Shown piece after piece: positions 54,537-63,871 of a stretch of 64,000 nt of DNA. The stretch is taken from assembly GCF_021646545.1 (NCBI RefSeq), contig NZ_JAKIRP010000001.1, positions 1,054,001 to 1,118,000 on the forward strand. Direction: 5' to 3'. Numbering within the stretch: position 1 is the stretch's first letter; each line of letters begins with the position of its first letter. The translations under genes were made by a program, and so were the position numbers. Under the pieces are notes generated by a model. The model was given only the letters and a program-made list of their open reading frames with translations, did no database searches and was not told where the DNA came from. Origin of the DNA: Chitinophaga filiformis (GTDB taxonomy: Bacteria; Bacteroidota; Bacteroidia; Chitinophagales; Chitinophagaceae).

Positions 54537-55976
54537 TTAAAATTCAGCGCTCTTCGGTGTTCTTGGGAATGGAATTACATCCCTGATATTACCCATACCT
54601 GTTACGAACAGCACAAGCCTTTCAAAACCGAGTCCGAAACCTGCGTGAGGCGCAGTACCGAAGCGGCGCGTATCGAGGTACCAGCTCATTTCTTCAACAG
54701 GCAGGTGCATTTCCTGCATGCGTGTAACAAGTTTATCGTAGTTCTCTTCGCGCTGTGAACCACCTACGATCTCACCGATACCAGGGAAGAGGATATCCAT
54801 TGCCCGTACGGTTTTGCCATCTTCGTTCTGCTTCATGTAGAACGCTTTGATAGCTTTGGGATAATCCGTCAGGATCACTGGTTTCTTGAAATGTTTCTCT
54901 ACCAGGTAACGTTCATGTTCGCTCTGCAGATCGGCGCCCCATTCTTCTATGAGGTAGTTGAATTTCTTTGTTTTGTTAGGTTTGCTGTTCTTCAGGATGT
55001 CGATGGCCTCGGTATAGGTGATACGTGTGAACTCGTTGTTCAGTACGAATTCCAGCTTTTCGATCAGTCCCATTTCACTGCGTTCCTGCTGTGGCTTCTG
55101 TTTTTCTTCATCTGCCAGGCGTTGTGCGAGGAATTCCAGGTCTTCCCTGTTGTTTTCCAGTGCATAGCCAATAACGGATTTAATGAATGCCTCTGCCAGG
55201 TTCATGTTGTCTTCCAGATCATAGAACGCCATTTCCGGTTCTATCATCCAGAATTCCGCCAGGTGACGGGCAGTGTTGGAATTCTCTGCACGGAAGGTAG
55301 GTCCGAAGGTGTAAATATCACCAAAGGCCATGGCGCCGAGCTCTCCTTCCAGCTGTCCGGATACTGTCAGATTGGTAGCACGGCCGAAGAAGTCTTCTTT
55401 ATAGTCAATTTCGCCGCTTTCTGTCAGTGGCGGATTTTTAAGATCGAAGGATGTTACATGGAACATTTCTCCTGCGCCTTCTGCATCTGAAGCCGTAATG
55501 ATTGGCGTATGCAGATATACAAATCCTCTCTCATTGAAGAATTTATGTACCGCAAAGGCCAGGGAATGACGGAGACGGAAGATAGCACCGAACGTATTAG
55601 TGCGGAAACGCAGATGCGCTATTTCACGCAGATATTCCAGACTGGGGCGGTTTTTCAACTGCAGTGGATATTTCTCCGGATCACAGTCGCCCAGTATTTC
55701 CAGTTCAATCGCTTTTACTTCCACGCGCTGACCCTTACCCAGGGAAGGGATCACCTGTCCGGATACGCTGATGGCAGCGCCGGTGGTCAGACGTTTTAAC
55801 AATTCCGGCGTAACAGCATCAATGTCCAGTACCACCTGGATATTATTATTGGTAGAGCCATCATTCAACGCTATAAACTGATTGTTACGGAAAGACCGTA
55901 TCCAACCTTTTACCACAACAGGATAATCTGTTTTTTCGTCCTGCAGTATCTGCTTGACTTTCACTCTTTGGCTCAT
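54537..55976 (-). CDS. asnS: Asparaginyl-tRNA synthetase
   Basis: Charges tRNA-Asn with asparagine. The 479-residue product has an N-terminal OB-fold anticodon-binding domain (about 1-110, [21 protein letters not shown] in part) and a class II catalytic domain. Motif 2 reads [22 protein letters not shown], and motif 3 [12 protein letters not shown]. The ATG at 55976 starts at the conserved [11 protein letters not shown]; the frame extends to 56027 without family similarity. The length matches bacterial AsnRS. Monocistronic on the - strand. Confidence 0.97.
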   Translation of the reverse strand: MSQRVKVKQILQDEKTDYPVVVKGWIRSFRNNQFIALNDGSTNNNIQVVLDIDAVTPELLKRLTTGAAISVSGQVIPSLGKGQRVEVKAIELEILGDCDPEKYPLQLKNRPSLEYLREIAHLRFRTNTFGAIFRLRHSLAFAVHKFFNERGFVYLHTPIITASDAEGAGEMFHVTSFDLKNPPLTESGEIDYKEDFFGRATNLTVSGQLEGELGAMAFGDIYTFGPTFRAENSNTARHLAEFWMIEPEMAFYDLEDNMNLAEAFIKSVIGYALENNREDLEFLAQRLADEEKQKPQQERSEMGLIEKLEFVLNNEFTRITYTEAIDILKNSKPNKTKKFNYLIEEWGADLQSEHERYLVEKHFKKPVILTDYPKAIKAFYMKQNEDGKTVRAMDILFPGIGEIVGGSQREENYDKLVTRMQEMHLPVEEMSWYLDTRRFGTAPHAGFGLGFERLVLFVTGMGNIRDVIPFPRTPKSAEF

Positions 55977-56446
55977 ATTAATATAAATTTTGGTGTGCAA
56001 ATTTAAGAGATATAGAGCATACTGCATAGTGTGGAATTGGGTTATAGGGCCGGGTGAGTAAATAAAATGTTAAAATAAATAGCTACCTGTTACGCGCTGT
56101 TTGGCAGGAATGTTGATAGATATACAGCGTCAAGACCATAGACAGGCTATGGGACAGGGTTCTATAGGGGGATGTACTGCACGGAAGCTTATCTGGCTGC
56201 TGTTGTAACGGGTTAGAGCAGTGCATTTTTTTTGGATAATAGCGAAACTTGTTTTAATCTTGCGTTATAATCTGCCTGATTAAGTTCTAATTTCCATCTT
56301 CATCGGCAGTCCTAAACTCAACATTCCCTATCAGATTTAATAACCAGATTAAATTTATTGGACTCAAAAAACAATTATTTGTAATTGGTGTATGTTGGTA
56401 TGTAGTGGTACCCACCTCACAACACTTTTAAATTTGACAACACACG
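55977..56446. other. Divergent region upstream of asnS and rho
   Basis: About 470 nt without a gene. TAAATTTG at 56429-56436 matches the Bacteroidota -7 consensus TAnnTTTG and would start rho transcription only a few nt before its ATG; no good -33 TTTG is at the matching distance. A longer rho leader is therefore possible. No known riboswitch was recognised. Confidence 0.4.
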
Positions 56447-58159
56447 ATGATGTACGACATCTTACAATTGAACGACATGCTCGTTCCTGAGCTGCTTGAC
56501 ATTGCAGAGAAACTTGATGTGCCAAACGCCAAAAAACTGAGCAAACAGGATCTTATCTACAAAATACTCGATAAGCAGGCAGTAATGGCCTCTGAAGGTA
56601 ACCCGGCAAATGGAGAAGAAAAGAAAACACGTAAGCGGAAATCAAAGAAAGAAGAAGAAGCTGAAGAAGCACATGTAGCAGAAACCACAGCTGCAGATGA
56701 AAAACCCAAACGCGGCAGAAAACCAGCTGCCAGTGGCGTAAAAAGCAAAGAGTCTGAATTGGAAGAACCTAAAACTCAGGAAACCAAACCAAAGAAAAAG
56801 AACTTCGATATAGACCTTGACATCCCCTCTCTTACTTTCGACGATGATGATGATGTGATCATTCCACAATTTACTGAAGATGCTGAAGAAGAAGAGGAGG
56901 AAGATGTAATTACATCTTTACCCGTAGCTGAAGAGGAGGAAGAAGAAGAGGACGAAGACGATTTCGTAATGCCGGAAGAACCGGTGCTGGCGCAGAAACA
57001 GCGCTTCCCTGCAAATAAGAAAGAACCTGCTTTTAATATAGAATTTGATGGTATAATTATCAGCGAAGGCGTGCTCGAAATGATGCCTGATGGCTACGGT
57101 TTCCTGCGCTCCTCCGACTATAACTACCTCAGTTCACCAGACGATATCTACGTTTCTCCTTCACAGATCAAGCTGTTCGGACTGAAAACAGGCGACACTG
57201 TTAAAGGTTCCGTACGCCCTCCGAAAGAAGGTGAAAAATATTTTGCACTGCTGAAAGTAGAAACGATCAATGGTAAGTCTCCTGAAGAAGTGCGCGACCG
57301 TGTGCCATTCGACTACCTGACGCCGTTATTCCCTTTCGAAAAATTACGCCTTACTACTACTTCAAATAACTACTCAACCCGTATCATGGACCTGTTTACC
57401 CCTATCGGTAAAGGTCAGCGTGGCTTGATCGTAGCACAGCCTAAAGTCGGTAAAACGATGTTGCTGAAAGAAGTAGCAAACGCTATCGCAACAAACCATC
57501 CTGAAGTATACCTCATGGTAGTACTGATCGATGAACGTCCGGAAGAGGTAACCGATATGGAACGTAGTGTAAAAGCAGAAGTAATTGCCTCTACATTTGA
57601 CGAACCGGCTGAGAAACACGTAAAAGTATCTGCTATCGCTCTCCAGAAGGCAAAACGCCTGGTAGAATGCGGACACGATGTAGTGATCCTGCTGGATTCC
57701 ATCACCCGTCTGGCCCGTGCACATAACACCGTAGCTCCTGCCTCCGGTAAAGTATTGAGCGGTGGTGTGGAAGCAAACGCAATGCAGAAACCTAAACAGT
57801 TCTTCGGCGCCGCCCGTAAGATCGAAAACGGTGGCTCTTTAACAATACTTGCTACAGCATTGATCGATACAGGTTCCAAAATGGATGAGGTGATCTTTGA
57901 AGAATTCAAAGGTACCGGTAACATGGAACTGCAACTGGACCGTAAACTGGCCAACAGACGTATCTTCCCTGCTATTGACGTATCTGCTTCCTCTACCCGT
58001 CGTGACGACCTGTTACTGGAAAAAGATATCCTGAAGCGCATCCACATCCTGCGTAATCACCTCGCAGACATGAACACAGAAGAATCTATGCACTTCATGC
58101 TGCAACACATGAGAGGAACTAAGAACAACGAAGAGTTCCTGATCTCTATGAACGGATAA
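56447..58159 (+). CDS. rho: Transcription termination factor Rho
   Basis: Hexameric RNA-dependent ATPase that ends transcription. The 570-residue product has the N-terminal Rho_N helix bundle ([19 protein letters not shown]), then a long insertion (about 50-200) of basic and acidic runs ([23 protein letters not shown] and similar), common in Bacteroidota Rho. The cold-shock-like RNA-binding domain shows [15 protein letters not shown]. The ATPase domain has Walker [14 protein letters not shown], Walker [15 protein letters not shown], the Q-loop [15 protein letters not shown], and the R-loop [16 protein letters not shown] strong terminator follows at 58177-58218. Confidence 0.97.
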   Translation: MMYDILQLNDMLVPELLDIAEKLDVPNAKKLSKQDLIYKILDKQAVMASEGNPANGEEKKTRKRKSKKEEEAEEAHVAETTAADEKPKRGRKPAASGVKSKESELEEPKTQETKPKKKNFDIDLDIPSLTFDDDDDVIIPQFTEDAEEEEEEDVITSLPVAEEEEEEEDEDDFVMPEEPVLAQKQRFPANKKEPAFNIEFDGIIISEGVLEMMPDGYGFLRSSDYNYLSSPDDIYVSPSQIKLFGLKTGDTVKGSVRPPKEGEKYFALLKVETINGKSPEEVRDRVPFDYLTPLFPFEKLRLTTTSNNYSTRIMDLFTPIGKGQRGLIVAQPKVGKTMLLKEVANAIATNHPEVYLMVVLIDERPEEVTDMERSVKAEVIASTFDEPAEKHVKVSAIALQKAKRLVECGHDVVILLDSITRLARAHNTVAPASGKVLSGGVEANAMQKPKQFFGAARKIENGGSLTILATALIDTGSKMDEVIFEEFKGTGNMELQLDRKLANRRIFPAIDVSASSTRRDDLLLEKDILKRIHILRNHLADMNTEESMHFMLQHMRGTKNNEEFLISMNG

Positions 58160-58176
58160 TACTTCCTTCAACAAAT

Positions 58177-58218
58177 AAAAGAAAGAGCCTGTATCGGAAG
58201 ATGCAGGCTCTTTCTTTT
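58177..58218 (+). terminator. Intrinsic terminator after rho
   Basis: A 19-bp stem (AAAAGAAAGAGCCTGTATC with its complement, one G-T pair) encloses a GGAA tetraloop and ends in TTTT. The GAGCCTG core is the same as in the terminator at 3010-3043. Confidence 0.88.
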
Positions 58219-58230
58219 ATCCTCATAGCT

Positions 58231-58440
58231 GAGAGAATCAGGTAGGCTTTATGTTTCCAAGGACCTTCGTTTATTTTACTACGTCCTCTTTTATCCGGTA
58301 TTTGATACGGTCATGAGCTGTTTTATGCACTTTTAAGGACGTTCATCAATTTGCTACATCCTCTTTTTATCCGGGAACCTGAGAGAATCAGGTAGGTTTT
58401 ATGTTTCCAGGGACCTTCGTTTATTTTACTACGTCCTCTT
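58231..58440. repeat. Direct repeats downstream of rho
   Basis: The 60-nt unit at 58231-58290 recurs at 58381-58440 with three or fewer differences, exactly 150 nt apart. A partial, diverged copy (about 58335-58375, AAGGACGTTCATCAATTTGCTACATCCTCTT in two parts) lies between them. The units end in GTCCTCTTT. They sit between convergent genes, contain no ORF, and may derive from duplicated 3' ends or a short repeat element. Confidence 0.75.
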
Positions 58441-58444
58441 TCTT

Positions 58445-59200
58445 TTATTTGTACTGTTTCCAGTGGCTGACAAGATCCTTCTTCCTTCTGTCAGCAACCT
58501 CCAGCTTTACGCCGTTTTTCAGCAACACTTTGTTACCATCATTCTCAATATTACTGATCTGAGAGAGCTGCACCATCTGATGATTGTTGATCTGATAGAA
58601 ACGCAGCGGGCCAAACAGATCGGTATAATAACGGAAAGAACGCTCCGCCTGCAGCAATTCCTTATCCACCAGGTGGATAGTACACTTCTCAGTATTGGCC
58701 TCGAGATAAGCGATCGTATTCAGAGGGATGATCATATCCTCCTGCTGTGTAAGCGGGATCACCAGGTCCATGTTGATATTTTTCCCGCTGTTAAAATTTT
58801 CTAAGAGCACCTTATAACGGGTAGTGCTGGCATTTGCATGAATGCGGCTGGTGATCTTATTGACGGCAGTCGTCAAACTTTCCCTGTCAATAGGCTTCAG
58901 AATGATCTCTACTTCGCTGAAGCGTATGGTGTGGAGAAACTTCTTCTCAAAAGCTGTCACAAACACTGCTTCAAAGGGGGGCACATCCTTAGTGCCTAGT
59001 AATACGTCAAAGCCAGTTCCATCGGGCATTTCAAGATCCAGGAATACCAATTGCGGCTGATGTTCACGAATGGTGGCAATGCCATCTGCGCAGTCAGATG
59101 CAGTAGCTGCGATCTGTACATCGGGGCAATATTTTTCCAGCATCAGGGATATGATGTCCCGGCTATTGCGTTCATCGTCTATAATAACTGCTTTTATCAT
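58445..59200 (-). CDS. LytTR-family response regulator
   Basis: A 251-residue response regulator. The receiver domain (1-120) has the acidic pair in IIDDERNS, phospho-acceptor Asp in VFLDLEMPDGTG, and Lys in ILKPID. The C-terminal LytTR DNA-binding domain (about 145-250) shows IAYLEANTEKCTIHL, FYQINNHQMVQLSQISNI and KLEVADRRKKDLV. LytTR proteins bind pairs of short direct repeats. The sensor kinase gene ends 20 nt upstream on the same strand, so they form a LytS/LytT-type pair. Confidence 0.95.
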   Translation of the reverse strand: MIKAVIIDDERNSRDIISLMLEKYCPDVQIAATASDCADGIATIREHQPQLVFLDLEMPDGTGFDVLLGTKDVPPFEAVFVTAFEKKFLHTIRFSEVEIILKPIDRESLTTAVNKITSRIHANASTTRYKVLLENFNSGKNINMDLVIPLTQQEDMIIPLNTIAYLEANTEKCTIHLVDKELLQAERSFRYYTDLFGPLRFYQINNHQMVQLSQISNIENDGNKVLLKNGVKLEVADRRKKDLVSHWKQYK

Positions 59201-59220
59201 AGTCCAATATGCTTGTATGG

Positions 59221-61302
59221 CTAGAGTTGGGGAATCAGGATCCTTACAATAGTACCACTTTCTGTATTATTAATTTCTGATTTGTCTATGACGTCGATAT
59301 GTATACCTGTATTGTACATCTTGTTCAGCAGTTCCGCCCGGTTAAAGCTGATCTCCATGCCAGACGACTGATGATGTTTAGGCAATGTGCGCAGTGTTTT
59401 GGAGCGGATGATGCCGATACCATTATCTTCTATCAGGCATTCCAGCATATCGGGGTCTGTCTGGTTGAACTGTATCAGCAGCTTACCGATTGGATAATTA
59501 CTGTTGGTCATCCCATATTTCACCGCATTCTCTACATAAGGTTGCAGCAGCATGGCAGGTACTTCCAGCTCTGAAGTGGCAATGGCAGGATCGACAATGA
59601 TCTCGTATTCCATCTTATGCTCGAACCGCATCTTCTCCAACCCAAGATAAGTATTCAGATAAGCAATTTCATCTGCCAGGGAAATAAAATTACGCCGGGA
59701 GAAGTCCAGCGTTTTACGGATCAGATAAGAGAAGTCTGACAGATATTTCTGCGCGTATTCAAAATCCCGCTGCATCACAAAGAGCTGAATGGAATTCAGG
59801 CAGTTGAAAATGAAGTGGGGATTGATCTGCGCACGGATGGCCTTCAGTTCTATCTCCGTCAGCTTTTTATCGTATTCTGTCTCCAGGTGCATCTTGCGTT
59901 GCTCTTCCAGCTCCTGTTTCTTGCGTAATATTTCAGTGGTCTGCTCTTTTACCAGTTCTTCCAGTTGCTCATTCAGCTTATGTTGCAGCTCTTTATTCTT
60001 ATTCAGCTGTTTGATGAGTAGTTCCTGTGTACGGGTCCTTTCATGATGCACCAGTTTGTTCCGGTAGCTAAGGCCTGCCAGGAAGAACATGGATTGCAGC
60101 AATACACCTGCTACGATGAGTAGGGAAGGGGCCGACATTTCACCTAAAGCATTGATCAGTCCCAGCGGGCGGATAAGCATCAGGAAGGAGCCGAAGCTGG
60201 CCATGTAAAAACACAGGGAGCCAAACAGGAAGAAGCGCACCAGCGGATGATGCCGGGAACGTTTGGCCAGTGCTATGAATACCACCAGCAGCGGAAGTAA
60301 AGTAGAAATGTATACATAGCTATATATCATCACCGGCACCTGGTATTGCTCCTGGGCAATACAATAGAAACAGATAATGATAATACCGCCGATAATTGCA
60401 GCCACCGATGTAAACAGCTTCTCCATGAAAGGATACCGCTCCTGCAGGTTCAGGAAGGTGTTCCCGAATGCCAGGTACATCAGGTAAAAGCAGAACAGCA
60501 ACGCCGGAACATCCCAGTAATATTTGAGCATGGGCCAGCGATAGAAGACCGATAGCTGATAGGGCTGGCTTTCCAGGCGTAGTGTAAAGAACAAGATCAG
60601 GCCCAGCATGTATGCAGCAAAATACATGTATGACTTGTCTGGCAGCTGTATGTAGTTGATGACGGCAATAGCCAGGCATACCAGCAACATACCGAGCAAT
60701 ACATGGATCAGAATACTTTCTCCCCGGAAATATTCCAGTTGGTTGGTACGGAACTGGCTATATTGAAGGGCATCAAAGAGCACAGGCATCAGCCCGTTCT
60801 CGTTGTAATATTTGTTATTGATATGAAGGAAGAAGGTGCGTGTGTGTCCGGGAGGTACAATTACATTGAATCCGTAATGCTCCCAGCGCACCACATCGCC
60901 ACGGTCTTTCATCAGACCCGTTTGCATCAGCAGGCGCGGACGACTGCCTGTAGTATCCTGCACATACCAGCTCATATCATCATGCCAGCCGGTGAAAAGT
61001 GTCAGTGCAGAATCCTGGCTGCCTGCATTCTTCACATGCAGTTTCAGCCAGCAATTATTGCCTTTTCCAATATGCTTTTTCTCTACATGGAATAGGTGAT
61101 AGTTGTGGTTAAAAGATGCTGAAATAATCTGTTGTGGTGTTAGTAATCCCCCTTTATCCTCCAGGCTCATAACGTATGGCCGCAAATCGACGGTTGAAGA
61201 CAGATGATCGAAATCTGCTACCAGGGTGTCTCTTGCGGATGTATGGGCCGAAGCATTAATGGAGTAACAAAACAACAGGAAAAGTAAATAAATACGAATC
61301 AC
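59221..61302 (-). CDS. LytS-type sensor histidine kinase with 7TM-DISM module
   Basis: A 693-residue membrane kinase. It has a signal peptide (1-19), a periplasmic 7TMR-DISM extracellular domain (about 20-185, GNNCWLKLHVKNAGSQDS), seven transmembrane helices (about 195-410), a long coiled-coil (about 420-500, HKLNEQLEELVKEQTTEIL), the LytS-type His_kinase domain with the phospho-acceptor in INPHFIFNCLNSIQ, and an HATPase domain with LLQPYVENAVKYG and LIEDNGIGI. The DISM domain is thought to bind carbohydrate-like ligands. It is the first gene of the pair with the LytTR regulator. It lies 17 nt downstream of the PCD gene on the same strand, so cotranscription from there is possible. Confidence 0.94.
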   Translation of the reverse strand: MIRIYLLFLLFCYSINASAHTSARDTLVADFDHLSSTVDLRPYVMSLEDKGGLLTPQQIISASFNHNYHLFHVEKKHIGKGNNCWLKLHVKNAGSQDSALTLFTGWHDDMSWYVQDTTGSRPRLLMQTGLMKDRGDVVRWEHYGFNVIVPPGHTRTFFLHINNKYYNENGLMPVLFDALQYSQFRTNQLEYFRGESILIHVLLGMLLVCLAIAVINYIQLPDKSYMYFAAYMLGLILFFTLRLESQPYQLSVFYRWPMLKYYWDVPALLFCFYLMYLAFGNTFLNLQERYPFMEKLFTSVAAIIGGIIIICFYCIAQEQYQVPVMIYSYVYISTLLPLLVVFIALAKRSRHHPLVRFFLFGSLCFYMASFGSFLMLIRPLGLINALGEMSAPSLLIVAGVLLQSMFFLAGLSYRNKLVHHERTRTQELLIKQLNKNKELQHKLNEQLEELVKEQTTEILRKKQELEEQRKMHLETEYDKKLTEIELKAIRAQINPHFIFNCLNSIQLFVMQRDFEYAQKYLSDFSYLIRKTLDFSRRNFISLADEIAYLNTYLGLEKMRFEHKMEYEIIVDPAIATSELEVPAMLLQPYVENAVKYGMTNSNYPIGKLLIQFNQTDPDMLECLIEDNGIGIIRSKTLRTLPKHHQSSGMEISFNRAELLNKMYNTGIHIDVIDKSEINNTESGTIVRILIPQL

Positions 61303-61319
61303 TGTTTGCTAATATATTT

Positions 61320-61550
61320 TTACAACAAGCCATCTATGGCTTTCGCCAGCTTATGGTCTTTTTCCGTGATCACACCTCCCGCATCATGTGTACATAGGTA
61401 TATCTCTACCTTGTTATAAACATTTGTCCAGTTAGGGTGATGGTCCATCTTTTCAGCAACAAGGGCAACTTTTGTCATAAATGCGAACGCTTCTCTGAAG
61501 TTTTTAAACTCGAAGGAACGGTACAGTTGGTTCTTTTTTTCTTCCCACAT
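61320..61550 (-). CDS. Pterin-4a-carbinolamine dehydratase
   Basis: Recycles 4a-hydroxytetrahydrobiopterin by dehydration, supporting aromatic amino acid hydroxylases. The 76-residue product contains the active-site block [20 protein letters not shown] with the catalytic HHP, then [21 protein letters not shown]. It is short for the family (usually 95-110) because the N-terminal helix is reduced. ATG at 61550 ([11 protein letters not shown]) is chosen over the frame's first ATG at 61589 because it starts at the conserved Trp. Confidence 0.9.
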   Translation of the reverse strand: MWEEKKNQLYRSFEFKNFREAFAFMTKVALVAEKMDHHPNWTNVYNKVEIYLCTHDAGGVITEKDHKLAKAIDGLL

Positions 61551-61626
61551 AACAAAAGAATTTAAGCATGAAACAAAAGCCTTGTTCACGGGTGCAATTC
61601 GGTGAAGGAACGACCAGGCGTGCCGG

Positions 61627-62070
61627 TCAGAAGATGAGATTCATCTTATTTTTGATCTCTCTAATATCCAATAAAGATACTAATTGTACAAGCTCTACGT
61701 GGCGTAATTGATCTATTAATTTCTTAACGTCCTCTAACTGATAATAATCACCTTTGACCATCCAGAGATAGTCTACATTCTTCAGTTCAGGCAGCAGGAA
61801 CTCTGCCTGACAGTGATTGTTATAGAAATAATGAACGGACGATTTTGTCGGTTCCTCAAACTCAAAAACGCTGAAATAGAATGCCCTGTTGTTTTTGGAC
61901 AGGTTAATTTCCAGGGAATTGTTCACCCGGAAATCAAGATGCATGTAGTTATTAATCTGCCAGCACAGTTGGTAGTCGCGGGCGGAAGACACAATACCAA
62001 TAACGTGGGTCGATTCGAAGAAATCTTCCAGCAGTTGATCCTGGTCCAGCTTTAACTTTAATACCGACAT
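61627..62070 (-). CDS. IPExxxVDY-family protein
   Basis: A 147-residue protein of the Bacteroidota-restricted IPExxxVDY family; the naming motif appears here as [15 protein letters not shown]. It has no signal peptide and shows mixed helices and strands. Function is unknown in all members I know. It lies between the PCD gene (61550) and the DUF5522 gene on the - strand. Confidence 0.88.
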   Translation of the reverse strand: MSVLKLKLDQDQLLEDFFESTHVIGIVSSARDYQLCWQINNYMHLDFRVNNSLEINLSKNNRAFYFSVFEFEEPTKSSVHYFYNNHCQAEFLLPELKNVDYLWMVKGDYYQLEDVKKLIDQLRHVELVQLVSLLDIREIKNKMNLIF

Positions 62071-62198
62071 ATAATAATTTCTAATACAGTATACGCCAGG
62101 GGCGTCGTTTTAGTCCGTTTAACCTGTTGCTTTCCTGGAAGCCAAAGTACGGCTTTAAAATTTAATATTCCGTCATCCTTTATTTTTCGTGCCTTCCA

Positions 62199-62411
62199 TC
62201 AATAGTTACTCTGTTCTTCTTTATTGCCGGTCTGCCGGCCGGCAAGTAGATCGGTACGTCTTGGTTCGGGCACTTTTTCATATGCGTATGGGCAGTGCTT
62301 GCAGCCGTTACCGCAGCAATAGCCCCTTTCAAGGAGGAAATGTTCAGTGAACACCATATAGCCGTGTTCATTGTAGTAGAAATCAATCCCCTCCTTCAAC
62401 GGCTTCGGCAT
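62199..62411 (-). CDS. DUF5522-like cysteine-cluster protein
   Basis: A 70-residue protein with a compact Cys motif, RGYCCGNGCKHCPYAYEK (four Cys), preceded by DFYYNEHGYMVFTEHFLLERG. The spacing suggests a metal or Fe-S site. This matches the DUF5522 family of small proteins, of unknown function. Its start overlaps the trmB 3' end by 29 nt, so the two are translationally linked. Confidence 0.85.
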   Translation of the reverse strand: MPKPLKEGIDFYYNEHGYMVFTEHFLLERGYCCGNGCKHCPYAYEKVPEPRRTDLLAGRQTGNKEEQSNY

Positions 62412-63090
62412 CGGATGGTAATTTTATGGCGCGCCAGTCAAGCGGAGCCTCCGGCAGTCTGAATTTCAGGTACCGGATAGTACGGCCGTCTTCCAGGTGC
62501 ATTCCTTCATAGAAGGTTTTTATCTGCAACAGGGGAGGTACTTCCGTCATGGCATAAATGTCCGGAATATCTTCCACTAAGGTACAGCCACTCGCTGCGA
62601 TCACTTCCTGAGTGAAGGCATATAGTTCTGCCGAGTCTGTTTTCAGGTTGATAGTACCGTCCTTAGCCAGCAGTGGTTGGTATAGCTGCAGGAACCTGGG
62701 GTGTGTCAGCCGTTTTTTAGACTTGGAATTGCGCAGGAACGGATCAGGGAAGGTGATCCATATCTCATTAATCTCGCCGGGGGCGAAATAGTTGGCCAGT
62801 TTATCTATCTGGGTGCGGAGGAAGCCGGCATTGGGTAATGGTTCTTCCAGGGCAGTCTTGGCGCCGCGCCAGATGCGGTTGCCTTTCAGGTCCACGCCGA
62901 GGAAGTTCCTTTCAGGGAAGCGGCGGGCGAGCCCCAGTGTATAATCTCCTTTACCACAGGCCAGTTCCAGGGTCAGTGGATGGCTATTTTTGAAGAACGT
63001 ATGCCATTTTCCCGGCATGCCTTCCGGGTATATTAATACATTCGGAAACGTCTCAATTTCTGCAAAGCGTTGTAATTTCTTTTGTCCCAT
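62383..63090 (-). CDS. trmB: tRNA (guanine-46-N7)-methyltransferase
   Basis: Methylates G46 in the variable loop of many tRNAs with S-adenosylmethionine. The 235-residue product has the SAM-binding block LELACGKGDYTLGLARRFPE, the family's FLGVDLKGNRIW segment, and the signature INEIWITFPDPFLRNSKSKKRLTHPRFL, which holds the catalytic Asp and tRNA-binding residues. ATG at 63090 is chosen because it gives the conserved MGQKKLQRFAEI; the longer frame would run through a GC-rich hairpin at 63129-63153. Confidence 0.95.
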   Translation of the reverse strand: MGQKKLQRFAEIETFPNVLIYPEGMPGKWHTFFKNSHPLTLELACGKGDYTLGLARRFPERNFLGVDLKGNRIWRGAKTALEEPLPNAGFLRTQIDKLANYFAPGEINEIWITFPDPFLRNSKSKKRLTHPRFLQLYQPLLAKDGTINLKTDSAELYAFTQEVIAASGCTLVEDIPDIYAMTEVPPLLQIKTFYEGMHLEDGRTIRYLKFRLPEAPLDWRAIKLPSDAEAVEGGD

Positions 63091-63364
63091 CGCTGCAAAA
63101 ATAATGTTTTCCCCGGACGCCCTAAAATCCCCGGGGGCCACCTGGCCCCGGGGTTGCACCCTGCGCTACAAACACATGCCCACTGCGGGGGGCTGTATCT
63201 CGCGGGAAATCATCCCTTCTAACTCGACCTTCTACAGTATGTCCACGGGCCAGGGCGGCGATGCTTCGACACCCTGCATACAACCCTTTTGCTATATCAT
63301 CAACCGGGGCTCCAACGGGAATATGGCTTTACTACACCTTCTAAGATGGTTGTAATTCCTATGC
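63091..63364. other. Spacer upstream of trmB with a GC-rich hairpin
   Basis: The CCCCGGGGGCCA arm (63129-63140) folds with TGGCCCCGGGG (63143-63153) into a very stable hairpin with one G bulge, 39 nt upstream of the trmB start. A + strand open frame across this stretch has no recognisable product and runs antisense into trmB; I take it as chance. Confidence 0.45.
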
Positions 63365-63535
63365 CTTGCCTACTGTAACTCAACTATAAACCACTATCTA
63401 ACCATATATAACCCATATATAACCCATATCTCTTAAATATGGGTTATATATGGGTCGTATATGGCTTATATATGGCTTATATATGGGTTATATATGGGAA
63501 TAGGCCATGGTAAAGGCTTTACAAGGATTATTTAA
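63365..63535. repeat. Dispersed ATATATGGGTT hairpin repeat, copy 2
   Basis: Inverted relative to copy 1 at 6421-6581. The core stem pairs 63401-63429 with 63437-63465 around a CTCTTAA loop, with two non-standard pairs. Additional tandem units (ATATATGGCTT) extend to 63498, and the flank at 63505-63535 (ACCATGG, CCTTGTA on the - strand) matches the left flank of copy 1. Confidence 0.8.
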
Positions 63536-63690
63536 ATAATTGTTTACGTGCTGGGTTACAATAAAATAATCTTATGGTGTAGAGTGTTGTATGTCACCCA
63601 ATTAAGTATATCAGAGGGGATTGATTAATAACTGGAATAAAAGAAAGTTGCTAAGGCAGGCTGGACGGTGGGGGAGTGCTTAAAACAAAA

Positions 63691-63719
63691 AAGCCTGTTC
63701 CGCTTACCGGAACAGGCTT
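63691..63719 (-). terminator. Terminator of the tRNA-like gene
   Basis: A 12-bp perfect stem (AAGCCTGTTCCG and its complement) around a 5-nt loop. On the - strand it is followed by TTTTTTGTTTT and lies about 12 nt after the tRNA-like 3' end. Confidence 0.85.
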
Positions 63720-63730
63720 CAAAAAATCGC

Positions 63731-63871
63731 TGTAGGGGAAGGAGTCGAACCTTCACGAGGCAGTTAGCCGCAACACAAATAAGATTAGTGGTCAACCCAT
63801 TATGTTGTGTTTATCCTGTGATCCCCACCCCCGAGACAAGAGGGCATGTCTGCCAGTTTCATCACCCCACA
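63731..63871 (-). tRNA. Class II tRNA-like gene with GUC anticodon loop and a 73-nt variable region
   Basis: On the - strand TGTGGGG (63871-63865) pairs with CCCTACA (63737-63731) as acceptor stem. U8 and G9 are present, followed by a Leu/Ser-type D arm (ATGAAACTGGCAGACAT). The anticodon stem CCCTC/GGGGG has loop TTGTCTC (anticodon GUC at 63837-63835), and a perfect T arm (GAAGG TTCGACT CCTTC) completes the fold. The region between anticodon and T arms is 73 nt (63827-63755), with an 11-bp hairpin (one bulged base). Position 37 is U, which is unusual. No CCA is encoded; position 73 would be G. A dedicated terminator follows. The GUC anticodon would read Asp, but the body is class II, so identity is uncertain. 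It could be a functional novel tRNA, a tRNA with an insertion, or a decayed copy. Confidence 0.7.

Noticed and set aside
62990..63355. A 121-residue + strand frame upstream of and antisense to trmB.
   Set aside because: It runs antisense through the trmB 5' end and a GC-rich hairpin, shows no domain, and has an odd composition; best taken as a chance frame.
63731..63871. Calling this segment a tmRNA or a tRNA with a group I intron.
   Set aside because: The D and T arms lie within one 141-nt unit with no tag frame, and the extra 73 nt are in the variable region, far too short for a group I intron.
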